DNA of 35,418 bases from Parvularculaceae bacterium. GTDB lineage: Bacteria; Pseudomonadota; Alphaproteobacteria; Caulobacterales; Parvularculaceae. Positions 25,512 through 35,418 of the stretch are shown in pieces (within the stretch, counting starts at the first letter, position 1; the number at the start of each line of letters is the position of its first letter). The notes beneath the pieces are model-generated. The model was not told the origin of the DNA. It searched no databases and was given only the letters and a program-made list of their open reading frames with translations. Position numbers and translations under genes: made by a program. The stretch spans positions 1 to 35,418 of the forward strand of contig JACADZ010000060.1 of NCBI GenBank assembly GCA_013389105.1. The letters are read 5' to 3'.

Positions 25512-26957
25512 ATGATCGACAGCCGCTTTTTCCGTGAAGACTGCTTCGTCGGCGGCCGCTGGGTCGGCGCCGCAGCGAAGATCGAGGTGACGAACCCGGC
25601 GACCGGGAAGACCGTCGGAAACGTGCCAAAGTTCGGCCGCACCGAGACCAGGGCCGCCATAGAAGCCGCCGACGCGGCTTTCGCAGGCTGGCGGCGCCGC
25701 CCCGCCGCAGAACGCGCAGAATTCTGTCGGCGGATCTACGAGGCTCTGATGGACCATCAGGACGACCTCGGCCGCCTCCTCACCATCGAAATGGGCAAAC
25801 CCCTCGCCGAGGCGAAGGGCGAGGTCGCCTACGCCGCGAACTTTTTCAAATGGTTCGGCGAGGAGGCGCGGCGCGTTTATGGCGACGTCATCCCGTCTCC
25901 GTGGGCGGACAAGCGCATCATCGTCACCAAGGAGCCGGTCGGCGTCGTCGGATCGATCACGCCCTGGAACTTTCCGACGGCCATGATCGCGCGCAAGGCG
26001 GCGGCGGCGCTCGCGACCGGCTGCACGATCGTGTGCAAGCCTGCGAGCCAGACGCCCTTCTCGGCTCTCGCCTACGGCGTCGTCAGCGAAATGGTGGGCC
26101 TCCCCGACGGCGTGCTCAACGTGATCACCGGCTCCGCCGCCGCGATTGCGGACGAGATGTGCGAGCATCCGAGATTGCGCAAGATCACTTTCACCGGCTC
26201 AACCGAGATCGGCAAGGAACTCGCCTCAAAGGCGATGAAGCACATGAAGCGGGTCTCGATGGAGCTCGGGGGCAACGCGCCCTTCATCGTGTTCGACGAC
26301 GCCGATCTTGACCGCGCCGTCGCCGGCGCGGTCGCGTCGAAGTTCCGCAATTCAGGGCAGACCTGCGTCTGCTCCAACCGCATCCTGGTGCAGTCGTCCG
26401 TCTACAACGCTTTCGCCGAGAAGCTGGCGAATGCGGCGGCGCGGCTGAAGGTCGGCGACGGCCTCGAAGCGGGCGTCGAACAGGGCCCTCTGATCGACGA
26501 AGCGGCGGTCCGCAAGGTCGAGGAGCACATCGAAGACGCGCGCCGCAAAGGCGCCGAAGTCATCGCCGGCGGCAAGCGCCACGGCAGGGGGCTCACCTTC
26601 TTCGAACCGACCGTCCTCACCGGCGTCACGCCCGACATGGCCGTCGCCCGGGAGGAAACCTTCGGGCCGCTTGCGCCGCTCTTCAGGTTCGACACGGAGG
26701 AAGAAGCTGTCGCCATGGCCAACGACACCGAATACGGCCTCGCCTCCTATTTCTACACCCGCGACCTCGCCCGCGCTTTCCGCGTCATGGAGCGTCTCGA
26801 CTACGGCATTGTCGGGATCAACGAAGGCATCATCTCGACCGAGGTCGCCCCCTTCGGCGGGGTGAAGGAGTCGGGCATGGGCCGCGAGGGCTCGAAATAC
26901 GGCCTCGAGGACTATCTCAACGTCAAATACGCGCTGGTCGGGGGACTGGGCGGCTAG
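25512..26957 (+). CDS. gabD: NAD(P)-dependent succinate-semialdehyde dehydrogenase
   Basis: A 481-residue aldehyde dehydrogenase. It probably oxidises succinate semialdehyde to succinate at the end of the GABA shunt. Catalytic residues are Asn153 (TPWNFP), Glu251 (MELGGNAP) and Cys285 in SGQTCVCSNR; the second cysteine, Cys287, two residues on is the redox-regulatory partner known in GabD. TFTGSTEIGK is the cofactor loop. The C-terminus EVAPFGGVKESGMGREGSKYG is typical of GabD. The ATG at 25512 has a GGAGACAG ribosome-binding site. No GABA transaminase is adjacent. It is divergent from the HXXEE-like gene. Confidence 0.93.
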   Translation: MIDSRFFREDCFVGGRWVGAAAKIEVTNPATGKTVGNVPKFGRTETRAAIEAADAAFAGWRRRPAAERAEFCRRIYEALMDHQDDLGRLLTIEMGKPLAEAKGEVAYAANFFKWFGEEARRVYGDVIPSPWADKRIIVTKEPVGVVGSITPWNFPTAMIARKAAAALATGCTIVCKPASQTPFSALAYGVVSEMVGLPDGVLNVITGSAAAIADEMCEHPRLRKITFTGSTEIGKELASKAMKHMKRVSMELGGNAPFIVFDDADLDRAVAGAVASKFRNSGQTCVCSNRILVQSSVYNAFAEKLANAAARLKVGDGLEAGVEQGPLIDEAAVRKVEEHIEDARRKGAEVIAGGKRHGRGLTFFEPTVLTGVTPDMAVAREETFGPLAPLFRFDTEEEAVAMANDTEYGLASYFYTRDLARAFRVMERLDYGIVGINEGIISTEVAPFGGVKESGMGREGSKYGLEDYLNVKYALVGGLGG

Positions 26958-27108
26958 TTCGCCCATTCTGATCGCCCTGCGCACGAAGCGTCGTGGTTCG
27001 GCGTCGCGGCGTTCGAAAGGCCTTAATGGCTCCTTCCAAGCAGACCTGACCGCGGGCTGCCGGCAAGGCCGAGATCGAGCTGGCGACGAAAGCCCGCCTG
27101 ACGGTTCG

Positions 27109-28356
27109 CTAGCCGCGATGCGCCACGACTTCTTCAAGCAGCTTCTGAAGACGCTCAGTAGACGGAAAATCCTCGGTGATCCAGCGCGCTTCCGTCGCCT
27201 TGAGGATCGCATCGACTTCAGGTCCCGGCGCAATCCCGAGCGCGACCACATGACGGCCCGAGAAAGGAAAGGCGGGCGGAGCGTTCGTCCTCGCAATCTC
27301 GCGCATCTTGTCAACGTCGACGGCCGCGCCCCGCGCCGCCGCGATCATGAGGCCGTCCTCAAAGGCCTGGCCGCCGAACCGGTAGAGCGCCGCACGCGCG
27401 CCCTTCGTGTCGGCGGCGGCGAGGGCCGCCGCGGCCTGCAGGGCTTTTTTTCGACGCGCGCCATCGGCGTTCGACAGGCGCAGCGCGCGGTCGAGACTTT
27501 CGCCCGCGGAAAACGCGCCGGTCTCGCCGAACAGGGCCGCGAGCCCCAGCGGCGCGGGAGCGGCAGGATACGCTTCCTTGAGCCTTCTGAGGCTAGTCCG
27601 GTCGGGCGGGGCCGGCCAGACGGCGTCAAGCACGCCCGAGGCCGCCATGGCGTCGATCGCGAGCGCCGCGTTCGGCAGGTCTAGGATGCGACACAACTCG
27701 CCGCCGACTCTTTCGGCCGAGAGAATGCTCAGCCCGTTCGCCTCCGCCGCGCACGCCCCGAGCCCCTCGGCGTCGAAGCCCTGAGCGAACCGAGCTGAAA
27801 AACGGAAGAAGCGAAGGATGCGCAGGTAGTCTTCTCGGATGCGATCTTGCGCCGCGCCGATGAAACGGACGCGACCCGCCCTCGCATCCTCGGCGCCGCC
27901 GACCGGATCGAAAAGGCGTCCGTCGAAGGTGAGATAAATCGCATTTAGACGGAAATCGCGCCGGCCGGCGTCGATGGTCCAGTCCCGTGTGAATGCGACT
28001 GTCGCGCGCCGCCCGTCCGTGGTCACGGCGGCGCGCAGGGTCGTGATCTCGACGCCGACATGGTCTGCGATCCCCGTGACGGTGCCGTGCTCAAGACCGG
28101 TCGGGGCTGCGGACAGCCCGGCGCCCTCCAGCGCCGCGATCACCTCGGTCGGGACCAAGACCGTCGCGATGTCGATATCCTTGGGCGTCGCGCCGATGAC
28201 GCTGTCGCGCACGCAGCCGCCGACGAACCGCGAGCCGCCAGGCTCGCGCGCGTCGAGAGCGGCGGCGATCTTCTGGACAGGCGGACGGCGGAGCCAAGCG
28301 AAGTGGACGCGTTCCTCGGCGCTCAGGGGCCGAAGCTGTGTCTCGGGGAAGCTCAT
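27109..28356 (-). CDS. cca: CCA tRNA nucleotidyltransferase
   Basis: A 415-residue class II nucleotidyltransferase of the poly(A) polymerase/CCA-adding family that completes or repairs tRNA 3' ends. Visible motifs: RFVGGCVRDSV (43-53), the catalytic pair KDIDIATV (Asp60, Asp62), TVAFTRDWTIDAGRRDFRLN with the RRDFxxN template motif, LFDPVGGAEDA, and EDYLRILRFFRFSARF. The C-terminal half is the less conserved RNA-binding region. The start overlaps the stop of the Nudix gene by ATGA. Confidence 0.95.
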   Translation of the reverse strand: MSFPETQLRPLSAEERVHFAWLRRPPVQKIAAALDAREPGGSRFVGGCVRDSVIGATPKDIDIATVLVPTEVIAALEGAGLSAAPTGLEHGTVTGIADHVGVEITTLRAAVTTDGRRATVAFTRDWTIDAGRRDFRLNAIYLTFDGRLFDPVGGAEDARAGRVRFIGAAQDRIREDYLRILRFFRFSARFAQGFDAEGLGACAAEANGLSILSAERVGGELCRILDLPNAALAIDAMAASGVLDAVWPAPPDRTSLRRLKEAYPAAPAPLGLAALFGETGAFSAGESLDRALRLSNADGARRKKALQAAAALAAADTKGARAALYRFGGQAFEDGLMIAAARGAAVDVDKMREIARTNAPPAFPFSGRHVVALGIAPGPEVDAILKATEARWITEDFPSTERLQKLLEEVVAHRG

Positions 28357-29024
28357 GAACCCTTCGGTAATCGCCCGCCGTCCTCGTTCATGCTCTCGGC
28401 AAGGGTCCTCAGGATACCTGCGGTCAATCCCCAGATGTCGTAGCGACCGAAAGGCGCCGCAAAAATATTGTAAGCGACGCCTTGTTCCTCTCTTTGCTGG
28501 ATCCGGTGATTTTTGAGGTCGGCCACGAAAGATAAAGGCGCTTCAAAGACTTCAGCAACCTCCCTCGGGTCTGGCCTGATGGCTGCGGCGGGATCAACGA
28601 TGCCGACGACCGGGGTGACCTTGAACCCATAGGCGCCTTCATGGGGACCGAGCGCCCCAACCACTTCAACGAGGCTCCGGGAAATGCCGACTTCCTCCTC
28701 GGTCTCCCTCAGGGCGGTCGCCACGGGACTGGCGTCTCCCGTATGCACTCGGCCGCCGGGAAAGCAGATCTGGCCGGGATGGGAGGGAATCTCCGACGAG
28801 CGAACCGTCAGGAGGATCGTCGGGCCTCCGGACCGCTCGAATATGGGAATGAGAACGGCGGCGTCCTGTCGAAAATCCCTCCACCGGTTTTCGAAGCGAG
28901 GATCGCCCACAAGCTGAGGGTTCATCTCGCTGAAAATCGAACGAATGCGAGACGCCGACGGTCGGCGCAGGCTGGCCTCGAGCCTCATCCGCCAGTCCCG
29001 CGACTCGGGCGACGCCCGAACCAT
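28353..29024 (-). CDS. Nudix hydrolase, CoA pyrophosphatase type
   Basis: A 223-residue Nudix protein. Residues 71-91 carry the CoA-pyrophosphatase signature LLTVRSSEIPSHPGQICFPG, followed by the Nudix box ending LRETEEEVGI (105-114). These enzymes split CoA or its derivatives to 4'-phosphopantetheine and 3',5'-ADP, needing Mg or Mn. The start at 29024 has a GAGG site 8 nt upstream; an alternative ATG at 29054 overlaps the DUF1285 gene further and has a weaker site. It is coupled to cca by ATGA. Confidence 0.92.
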   Translation of the reverse strand: MVRASPESRDWRMRLEASLRRPSASRIRSIFSEMNPQLVGDPRFENRWRDFRQDAAVLIPIFERSGGPTILLTVRSSEIPSHPGQICFPGGRVHTGDASPVATALRETEEEVGISRSLVEVVGALGPHEGAYGFKVTPVVGIVDPAAAIRPDPREVAEVFEAPLSFVADLKNHRIQQREEQGVAYNIFAAPFGRYDIWGLTAGILRTLAESMNEDGGRLPKGS

Positions 29025-29034
29025 CTGCAAATCC

Positions 29035-29610
29035 TCAGCCGAACAGTTGCGCATCAGTCGCAGATCCAAGCGGAAAGAAGACGCCGAGAGAGTAAACGCC
29101 GAATCTAACGCCCCCCTCGCAGTCGCGCGGTTCGCCGAGGGCGACAAGGTCGTAATATACGGGCCTTGCGACCTTCGCCCAAAGGCCGGCCCGAATGTGA
29201 ATGTAGGGAGCCGATTCCCCGGCAGGGTTCGGCCGGACGACAAGTTCATGTCCGGGCCCGGCGGTCGCTTCATCGCCGACATTGGTGGTGAAGGTCAGGC
29301 GCTGGGAGGTCCCGGCGCCCTCAACGCGCATGAGGACCGCCAGGAAGGGCGCGTCTTCGACCACAACCCCGAGCTTTTCGACCGGGGTCACGAGGAAATA
29401 GCGCCCGCCCTCCCGGCGAAGGACCGTTGAGAAAAGCCTCACCAGCGCCGCCCGTCCGATCGGGGATCCTTCATGGACCCAGACGCCGTCGCGCCGGATG
29501 ACGAGATTGAGCTCGCCGCAATAGGGCGGATCCCACTTCTCGACGGGCGGATGGCGACGCGCGGACCCGGCGCCCTCGAGCTCCGCCGCATAACGCATGA
29601 GATCGGTCAT
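29035..29610 (-). CDS. DUF1285 domain-containing protein
   Basis: A 191-residue protein of the DUF1285 family, of unknown biochemical role. Recognisable features: PPVEKWDPPYCGELNLVIRR at the start of the domain, DGVWVHEGSPIGRAALVRLF, and GRYFLVTPVEKLGVVVEDAPF. The C-terminus has LWAKVARPVYYDLV and GVRFGVYSLGVFFPLG. In alphaproteobacteria the family commonly sits with CoA pyrophosphatase and cca, as here (10-nt gap to the Nudix gene), which suggests a shared RNA- or cofactor-related job (inference). Confidence 0.93.
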   Translation of the reverse strand: MTDLMRYAAELEGAGSARRHPPVEKWDPPYCGELNLVIRRDGVWVHEGSPIGRAALVRLFSTVLRREGGRYFLVTPVEKLGVVVEDAPFLAVLMRVEGAGTSQRLTFTTNVGDEATAGPGHELVVRPNPAGESAPYIHIRAGLWAKVARPVYYDLVALGEPRDCEGGVRFGVYSLGVFFPLGSATDAQLFG

Positions 29611-29672
29611 CTAACGAAACCGGCGCTGCATCCTTCGACGCGGCGCCGGCCCTTATCTGTCAGTCGGCGATC

Positions 29673-31589
29673 CTATTTGGATTCGCACGCGAGGCAGCGC
29701 GCATAAAGGCCGTTCGGATCGTTGAAGCCGTCGAAAAACTTCGCCTGCTCCTCGACCTGCTTGATCGCCCGCGCGACAAGCTTGCTGCGTCCGAAAGTCT
29801 CGGACTTGTCGAGGCCCGCGAGCTTCATCAGCCGCACGCTCGCACCGCCGAAGAGACGCTCGAACGGGGTCATTGTCTCGATAATCTCCACGGTGTCGTA
29901 TTTCTCGAGCTTGGCGAGCTTGGCGGCGGACGCGACCGCCTCATCAAGACCGCCGATCTTGTCGACCAGCTTCAGATCCTTGGCGGTCGACCCAATCCAC
30001 ACGCGTCCCTGGCCGATGGAGTCGACATAGTCGCGGTCAAGGTCGCGGCCCTCCCCAACATTCTTCAAGAACTTCTCATAGCCGTCCTCGGTCGAACGCT
30101 GGAAAATGTCCGCGGCCTCTGGCGGCAGCGGGCCAAGCCCGGTCGCCAGGATCGGCGCGAGGGTCGAAGTCCCGACGCCGTCGGTAAAGACCCCGATCTC
30201 TGCCGCCGAATTCTCGAAGGTCGTGAACAGGCCGAAGATGCCGATCGATCCAGTGATGGTGGTCTTGGCGGCCCAGATTTCGTCGGCAGGGGCAGAAATC
30301 CAGTACCCGCCAGAGGCAGCCAGCGATCCCATGGACACGACAACCGGCTTGCCTGCCGCCTTTAGCGCAACGACGCCGTCGCGGATGATCTCGGAGGCGA
30401 ACGCCGAACCGCCCGGGCTGTCGACCCGCAAAACGACGGCCTTGACGTTTTCGTCGTCGAGCGCCTGCTTCAGATAGCTGGCGATGGTGTCGCCGCCCGC
30501 GGCTTCGCCGGCGCCGGCCTCGCCATCGACGATCGTGCCAGCGGCAGTAACTATGGCGACATTCGGCGTGTCGCCGTCATCCTTGTTTTTTTCAAGCGTA
30601 GACACATAGCGCCAATAGTCGACGCTCTTGAACGACGCGCCGTCCTCCGCCTCGCCGAAGGTCTCTTGCAGGAAGGCGAGCTGTTCATCGCGCGATTTCA
30701 GTCCGTCGACGAGCCCGTAGTCGAGCGCGGCCTTGGCGAAGTCGCCGCCGGCCTGCTGCAGCAGCCCGTTGAGGCCGTCGGCGTAGCGCTTGATCGCGCC
30801 GGCGTCGAGGCCGCGCGCTTTCTCAACATCTGCGGCGAACTCGTCCCACAGTACGTTGAGAAAGGCGAGATTGGCTTCCTTGGCTTCCGGGGACATGTCG
30901 TCGCGAATGAAAGGCTCGACCGCCGACTTGAACGTCCCGACACGGAATACATGGGTCGTCACCTTCAGCTTTTCCAGCAGCGACTTGATGTAGGTGCCGT
31001 AGCTGCCGTAGCCGTAAAGAATGACGTTGCCGTAATCATGCATGAAGACTTCGTCGGCATGGGCGGCAAGGAGATACTGTTCCTGGCCGTAATAATCGCC
31101 GATCGCGTAAATCTTCTTGCCGGCGGCGCGGAACGCATCGAGTTCAGCCGCCACATCGTAGAGCTTAGACGCGCTGATCGACGGCACAAACAGGTTGCCG
31201 AGGTCGAGGACCATGCCGGCGATGCGCTTGTCGTCCTTCGCTTTCCGGATGGCGTGGATCACGTCGTGAACCTCGATCTGATCCGGCTCGTCAAAACCGT
31301 AAGCCTCTTCGATCGCCTGTTGGAAGGGATCGGTCTCGGGCGCCTGTTCCACCAACACGCCATTTGGATTGAGAAGCAGCGCGGAGCCCTCTTCGATCTG
31401 CGCGCTGACCTTCGCCTTTCCGCCGTCTATGCCGCTCGAGACTGTGACGGCGACCCCGATGACAAGAAGCAGCATGACGAGACCGATGATCCCCTGCAGA
31501 AGAAGCAGGAAGCCGATCAGCAGCTTGCCGAAGCCCTTGATAAATCCCCAGACCGTAAAGTTGTGTTCCTCGCTCGCCACCAAATTCAC
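29673..31589 (-). CDS. sppA: Signal peptide peptidase SppA, long (67K) type
   Basis: A 638-residue membrane-anchored serine protease that degrades cleaved signal peptides. One membrane anchor lies at about 22-51 after a short cytoplasmic stretch. The two tandem S49 domains are visible: the first holds the catalytic Lys221 in FRVGTFKSAVEPFIRDD; the second has VLRVDSPGGSAFASEII and the nucleophile Ser426 in GSLAASGGYWIS. In the E. coli type, Lys and Ser come from different halves, as here. Length is close to E. coli SppA (618). It lies 62 nt upstream of the DUF1285 gene and may be cotranscribed with that cluster. Confidence 0.95.
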   Translation of the reverse strand: MNLVASEEHNFTVWGFIKGFGKLLIGFLLLLQGIIGLVMLLLVIGVAVTVSSGIDGGKAKVSAQIEEGSALLLNPNGVLVEQAPETDPFQQAIEEAYGFDEPDQIEVHDVIHAIRKAKDDKRIAGMVLDLGNLFVPSISASKLYDVAAELDAFRAAGKKIYAIGDYYGQEQYLLAAHADEVFMHDYGNVILYGYGSYGTYIKSLLEKLKVTTHVFRVGTFKSAVEPFIRDDMSPEAKEANLAFLNVLWDEFAADVEKARGLDAGAIKRYADGLNGLLQQAGGDFAKAALDYGLVDGLKSRDEQLAFLQETFGEAEDGASFKSVDYWRYVSTLEKNKDDGDTPNVAIVTAAGTIVDGEAGAGEAAGGDTIASYLKQALDDENVKAVVLRVDSPGGSAFASEIIRDGVVALKAAGKPVVVSMGSLAASGGYWISAPADEIWAAKTTITGSIGIFGLFTTFENSAAEIGVFTDGVGTSTLAPILATGLGPLPPEAADIFQRSTEDGYEKFLKNVGEGRDLDRDYVDSIGQGRVWIGSTAKDLKLVDKIGGLDEAVASAAKLAKLEKYDTVEIIETMTPFERLFGGASVRLMKLAGLDKSETFGRSKLVARAIKQVEEQAKFFDGFNDPNGLYARCLACESK

Positions 31590-31849
31590 CCCTTCAAAAC
31601 CCGGCGGAGCGCGCCCGCCGGCGAATCCCGGCCGCGCCGGCGATTCATATTACTAGCCCCTCATTAACGCCGCCATAAGTGACGCGGACGTCGCCGACGA
31701 TCGTAGAGACAATGGGTCTTCCCTCGCAATAGGCAAGACGTGATCGACAATGCGTTAGGAAAGCTTGCCAATCCGTGGCGAAATCGGCGATCACCCGTGT
31801 TAGTTGAAATCTCTCCAAAAAAAGAAGCCCTTAGGCGACGTAATCCCCG
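31590..31849. promoter_or_regulatory. Divergent intergenic region, sppA / moxR
   Basis: This 260-bp gap separates minus-strand sppA from the plus-strand MoxR cluster. It is somewhat AT-richer than its surroundings, particularly around 31646-31676 and 31796-31825 (TTGAAATCTCTCCAAAAAAA). It probably carries both promoters. I see no ORF, repeat or RNA gene, and no promoter boxes I can define. Confidence 0.4.
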
Positions 31850-32833
<984 letters not shown>

Positions 32834-32864
32834 TGCGGGCGGGGCGGAGGACAGGAGCCCGTCG

Positions 32865-33755
32865 ATGAGCGAGGCGGCGAGCGCGCGGTCGGCCATCCGT
32901 CGGGAAGCAGAGGAAGTCGCCGGGACCTTTCCGGCGCTTCTCATCGAGGCCGAGCGCGTGGCGCAAACGGTTGCGAGCGGCATGCATGGCCGGCGACGTC
33001 CGGGTCAAGGCGAGAATTTCTGGCAGCATCGGGCCTATGTTTTTGGCGATCCGGTCAACGCCATCGACTGGCGCCAGTCGGCGCGCGCTTCCGGCCGCCT
33101 CTACGTGCGGCAGAACGAATGGGACGCCGCCGCAGCCGTCTGGATCTGGCGTGACGCGTCCGCCTCGCTCGACTATCGTTTCGACGCGCACGCCCCGACC
33201 AAACGCCGGCGCGCCGACGTGCTTGCGGTGGCGTTGTCCATTCTGCTCGCCGAAGCGGGCGAGCGCATCGGCTTGCTCGGCGGCGCGCGAGCGCATTACG
33301 GCAGGACCGCGCCGATGCGGATTCTTGAAGGGCTGCTGGCCGCGCCGGTCGAGGACGGCGGGCCGCCCCCGGGCGCAACAGGTTTTGGTTCCCGCGTGGC
33401 GATGCTCAGCGACTTCTTCATCGATCTCTCCTCGCTCCAAGCTGCGGTCGGCGCCTGCGCCGGCGCCGGGGCGGCGGGCGTGCTGCTGCAGGTCGTCGAC
33501 GCCGCGGAGGAGGAGTTCCCGTTCGAGGGCCGCATCGAGTTCGAAGACGTCGAGACGCGCTCGCGCCTGGTGCTCGGCGAAGCGGCGTCTCTCGGCGACG
33601 ACTACCGTCGCCTGTTCATCGCTCACCGCGAGGCGGTGGCGGACATCGCGCGGCGCTACGGCTGGACCTTCATCGCTCATCGGACGGACCGACCGCCGCA
33701 AACCGCGCTCCTGTCGCTTTACCGGGCCCTTGCCGATCTCAAGGCCCTGAAATGA
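32865..33755 (+). CDS. DUF58 domain-containing protein
   Basis: A 296-residue DUF58 protein. The hallmark is AYVFGDPVNAIDWRQSARA, followed by RLYVRQNEWD and a degenerate VWA-like strand (AAVWIWRDASASLDY). The start at 32865 has a GGAG site 7 nt upstream. In-frame sequence back to 32709 overlaps moxR and is not coding-like. It lies 31 nt after moxR. It likely forms a complex with the MoxR ATPase and the next membrane protein. Confidence 0.93.
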   Translation: MSEAASARSAIRREAEEVAGTFPALLIEAERVAQTVASGMHGRRRPGQGENFWQHRAYVFGDPVNAIDWRQSARASGRLYVRQNEWDAAAAVWIWRDASASLDYRFDAHAPTKRRRADVLAVALSILLAEAGERIGLLGGARAHYGRTAPMRILEGLLAAPVEDGGPPPGATGFGSRVAMLSDFFIDLSSLQAAVGACAGAGAAGVLLQVVDAAEEEFPFEGRIEFEDVETRSRLVLGEAASLGDDYRRLFIAHREAVADIARRYGWTFIAHRTDRPPQTALLSLYRALADLKALK

Positions 33756-33765
33756 AGGCCGGGTG

Positions 33766-35418
33766 ATGTTGTCATCCCTTTCCTTCGCGTCGCCTCTCAT
33801 TCTCGCCGCGCTCGCGGGTCTGCCGGCGATCTGGCTGCTGCTCCGGGCGACGCCGCCCGCGCCGAAGCGTGCATCCTTTCCGCCGTTCGACATCCTCCGG
33901 CGGCTGCAAACGAAAGAGGAAACGCCGCAACGCACGCCCCTGCTCTTGCTCCTCTTGAGACTCGGCCTTGCGGCGCTCGCGATCCTCGGACTCGCGGGCC
34001 CCGTGCTCAACGCCGGCAAGCCGACGGCGTCGGACGGCCCGCTCGTTTTCGTCGTCGACGACAGCTGGGCTGCGGCCCGAGACTGGCGCTTGCGCCAGGA
34101 CGCGATGGCGGCCGGCGTCGACGCCGCCGCCCGGTCCGGACGAATCGTCTTTATACTGACGACAGCCGCTCCCCGGCCCGACGCCCTGGTCGGACCCTTG
34201 ACCGGCGAGGAAGCGCGCGAGCGGGCGCTGACCCTTGAACCGCAGCCGCTCAGATCGGACCGCGCCGGCGCCCTGGGACGACTTAAGGAACTTAAAGAAA
34301 GTCTCGACCGCCTGGGCGGGCGTGCGGAAATCCGCTGGCTCAGCGACGGACTGGCGGGTCCCGCCGACCGGGAGTTCGAGAGCGCGCTTGCCGCGATGGG
34401 CGATCTTTCAATTTTCGCCGAGCCTCGCGCGATCGCGCTGCGGGCGATACCGGCGACCGGCGAGCCGCAAAGCTATCGGATCGAGCGGCTCGACGGCGCC
34501 GCGCCTTGGACGGGCGCCCTCGTCGCGACGTCGCGCAGGGGCCGCGAACTTGCCCGCGCGCCCGTGCAATTGCCGACGGGATCTCTGGCCGCCGACACTC
34601 CGATCGACCTGCCGCTGGCCCTGCGCAATGAAGTCGCCGCGGTCGCGGTCGAAGACGTGACCTCCGCCGGCGCCGTACAGCTGGTCGATGCGCGCGAGCG
34701 GCGGGCGCTGATCGGGCTCATCGCGGGCGCTGACGGTCCGGCCGACGACCTCGCAAGCGGCGGCTATTTCATCCGTCGCGCGCTCGCGCCCTATGCCGAG
34801 TTTGTGGATGCGCCGCTCGATGACCTGCTGAAATCGAAAGTTTCCGTCATCGTCCTCGATGACATCGGAAGGCTCCGGGCTGGCGATGTGGAGAGCCTGA
34901 CCGCGTGGATCGAGAGCGGGGGCGTGGCCATCCGTTTCGCCGGACCCAATCTCGCCGACGCCGCGCAGGACGCCGACCCGCCCCTGCTGCCCGTCAAGCT
35001 GCGCGGCGGCGGTCGCGCCTTCGGCGGCGCCCTTACCTGGGAGACGCCGCAGAAGCTCGCGGCATTCTCGCCTGACGGCCCGTTCGCTGATTTTCCAGTG
35101 CCGGACGATGTCTTCGTCAGAGAGCAGGTTCTTGCCGTTCCAGGCGGCGAAACTAGCGAACGAAGCTGGGCGAGTCTCGCCGACGGCACGCCGATCGTCA
35201 CCGGCATGCGGATTGGATCGGGAGCGCTTGCCCTTTTTCATGCGCCGGCGACGCCCAACTGGTCCGATCTGCCGATCTCGGCGACTTTCGTGGAGATGCT
35301 TCGGCGGCTCGCCTATCTCTCCCTGCTCGGCCCGGCGCGGGAGGAGGCGGCGGCCGGAGCGCGCCTCGCGCCGCACCGCGTTCTCGACGGCTTCGGGCGC
35401 TTACCGCGCCCGCCCCCC
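33766..35418 (+). CDS. BatA/DUF4159-type membrane protein (3' end outside window)
   Basis: An open frame of 551 codons running to the window edge, with no stop. The N-terminus is the aerotolerance-regulator (BatA) domain: MLSSLSFASPLILAALAGLP with a first helix (about 7-27), the FPPFDILRRLQ motif, and a second helix (about 57-79). A VWA-like region starts LVFVVDDSWAAARDW. Later VIVLDDIGRL and ESGGVAIRFAGPN resemble a glutamine-amidotransferase-like fold. The missing C-terminus would be the DUF4159 domain in family members. It begins 10 nt after DUF58, completing a MoxR-DUF58-BatA cluster thought to act in envelope or complex maturation. Confidence 0.87.
   Translation, partial: MLSSLSFASPLILAALAGLPAIWLLLRATPPAPKRASFPPFDILRRLQTKEETPQRTPLLLLLLRLGLAALAILGLAGPVLNAGKPTASDGPLVFVVDDSWAAARDWRLRQDAMAAGVDAAARSGRIVFILTTAAPRPDALVGPLTGEEARERALTLEPQPLRSDRAGALGRLKELKESLDRLGGRAEIRWLSDGLAGPADREFESALAAMGDLSIFAEPRAIALRAIPATGEPQSYRIERLDGAAPWTGALVATSRRGRELARAPVQLPTGSLAADTPIDLPLALRNEVAAVAVEDVTSAGAVQLVDARERRALIGLIAGADGPADDLASGGYFIRRALAPYAEFVDAPLDDLLKSKVSVIVLDDIGRLRAGDVESLTAWIESGGVAIRFAGPNLADAAQDADPPLLPVKLRGGGRAFGGALTWETPQKLAAFSPDGPFADFPVPDDVFVREQVLAVPGGETSERSWASLADGTPIVTGMRIGSGALALFHAPATPNWSDLPISATFVEMLRRLAYLSLLGPAREEAAAGARLAPHRVLDGFGRLPRPPP

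Noticed and set aside
26958..27108. Possible small gene or RNA between gabD and cca
   Set aside because: No ORF with a ribosome-binding site, no tRNA-like fold and no clear terminator hairpin seen in these 151 bp.
26352..27314. 320-codon minus-strand frame opposite gabD
   Set aside because: Overlaps the ALDH active-site coding region and has no family features.
30666..31667. 333-codon open frame on the plus strand opposite sppA
   Set aside because: It lies antisense to the strongly supported SppA gene, is Arg/Asp-rich and shows no domain; it is a by-product of GC-rich codon use.

Overview
This 35.4 kb window is GC-rich, densely coded chromosomal DNA. I see no IS element, phage gene, CRISPR array, rRNA or tRNA. 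It looks alphaproteobacterial: it carries a C4-type 5-aminolevulinate synthase, a separate purS, a DUF1285 / CoA-pyrophosphatase / CCA-enzyme cluster beside a MoxR/DUF58/BatA-like cluster, and a protein pair first named from Hyphomonas (TIGR03805/TIGR03806). I cannot name a genus from sequence alone.

Layout. (1) 35-5480, minus strand: an SRAP (YedK/HMCES-type) protein, then a GNAT acetyltransferase whose start overlaps the end of an exported M20 peptidase, then two adjacent, very similar NhaD/citrate-transporter-like antiporters. (2) 5633-11002, plus strand: purS-purQ, a PH-like membrane protein, a beta-helix lipoprotein, a diheme c-type cytochrome lipoprotein, and hemA. (3) 22694 down to 11102, minus strand: a complete type II secretion operon gspC-D-E-F-G-H-I-J-K-L-M-N, almost entirely joined by overlapping stop/start codons. 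It ends in an uncharacterised lipoprotein gene coupled to gspN. The prepilin peptidase gspO is transcribed divergently from gspC, so the whole machine is encoded here. (4) 23728-26957: a DUF2306 membrane protein, an enoyl-CoA hydratase/isomerase, an HXXEE-like membrane protein that appears frameshifted, and a gabD-type aldehyde dehydrogenase. (5) 27109-31589, minus strand: CCA tRNA nucleotidyltransferase, CoA pyrophosphatase, DUF1285 and a long-form SppA peptidase. (6) 31850 to the right edge, plus strand: MoxR ATPase, DUF58 protein and a BatA/DUF4159-type membrane protein cut by the window edge.

The parts most worth following are the extra lipoprotein at the end of the gsp operon (candidate pilotin or accessory factor), the beta-helix/diheme-cytochrome pair placed directly before hemA, the tandem antiporters that differ in signal peptide and a CxxC pair, and the apparent frameshift in the HXXEE-like gene.
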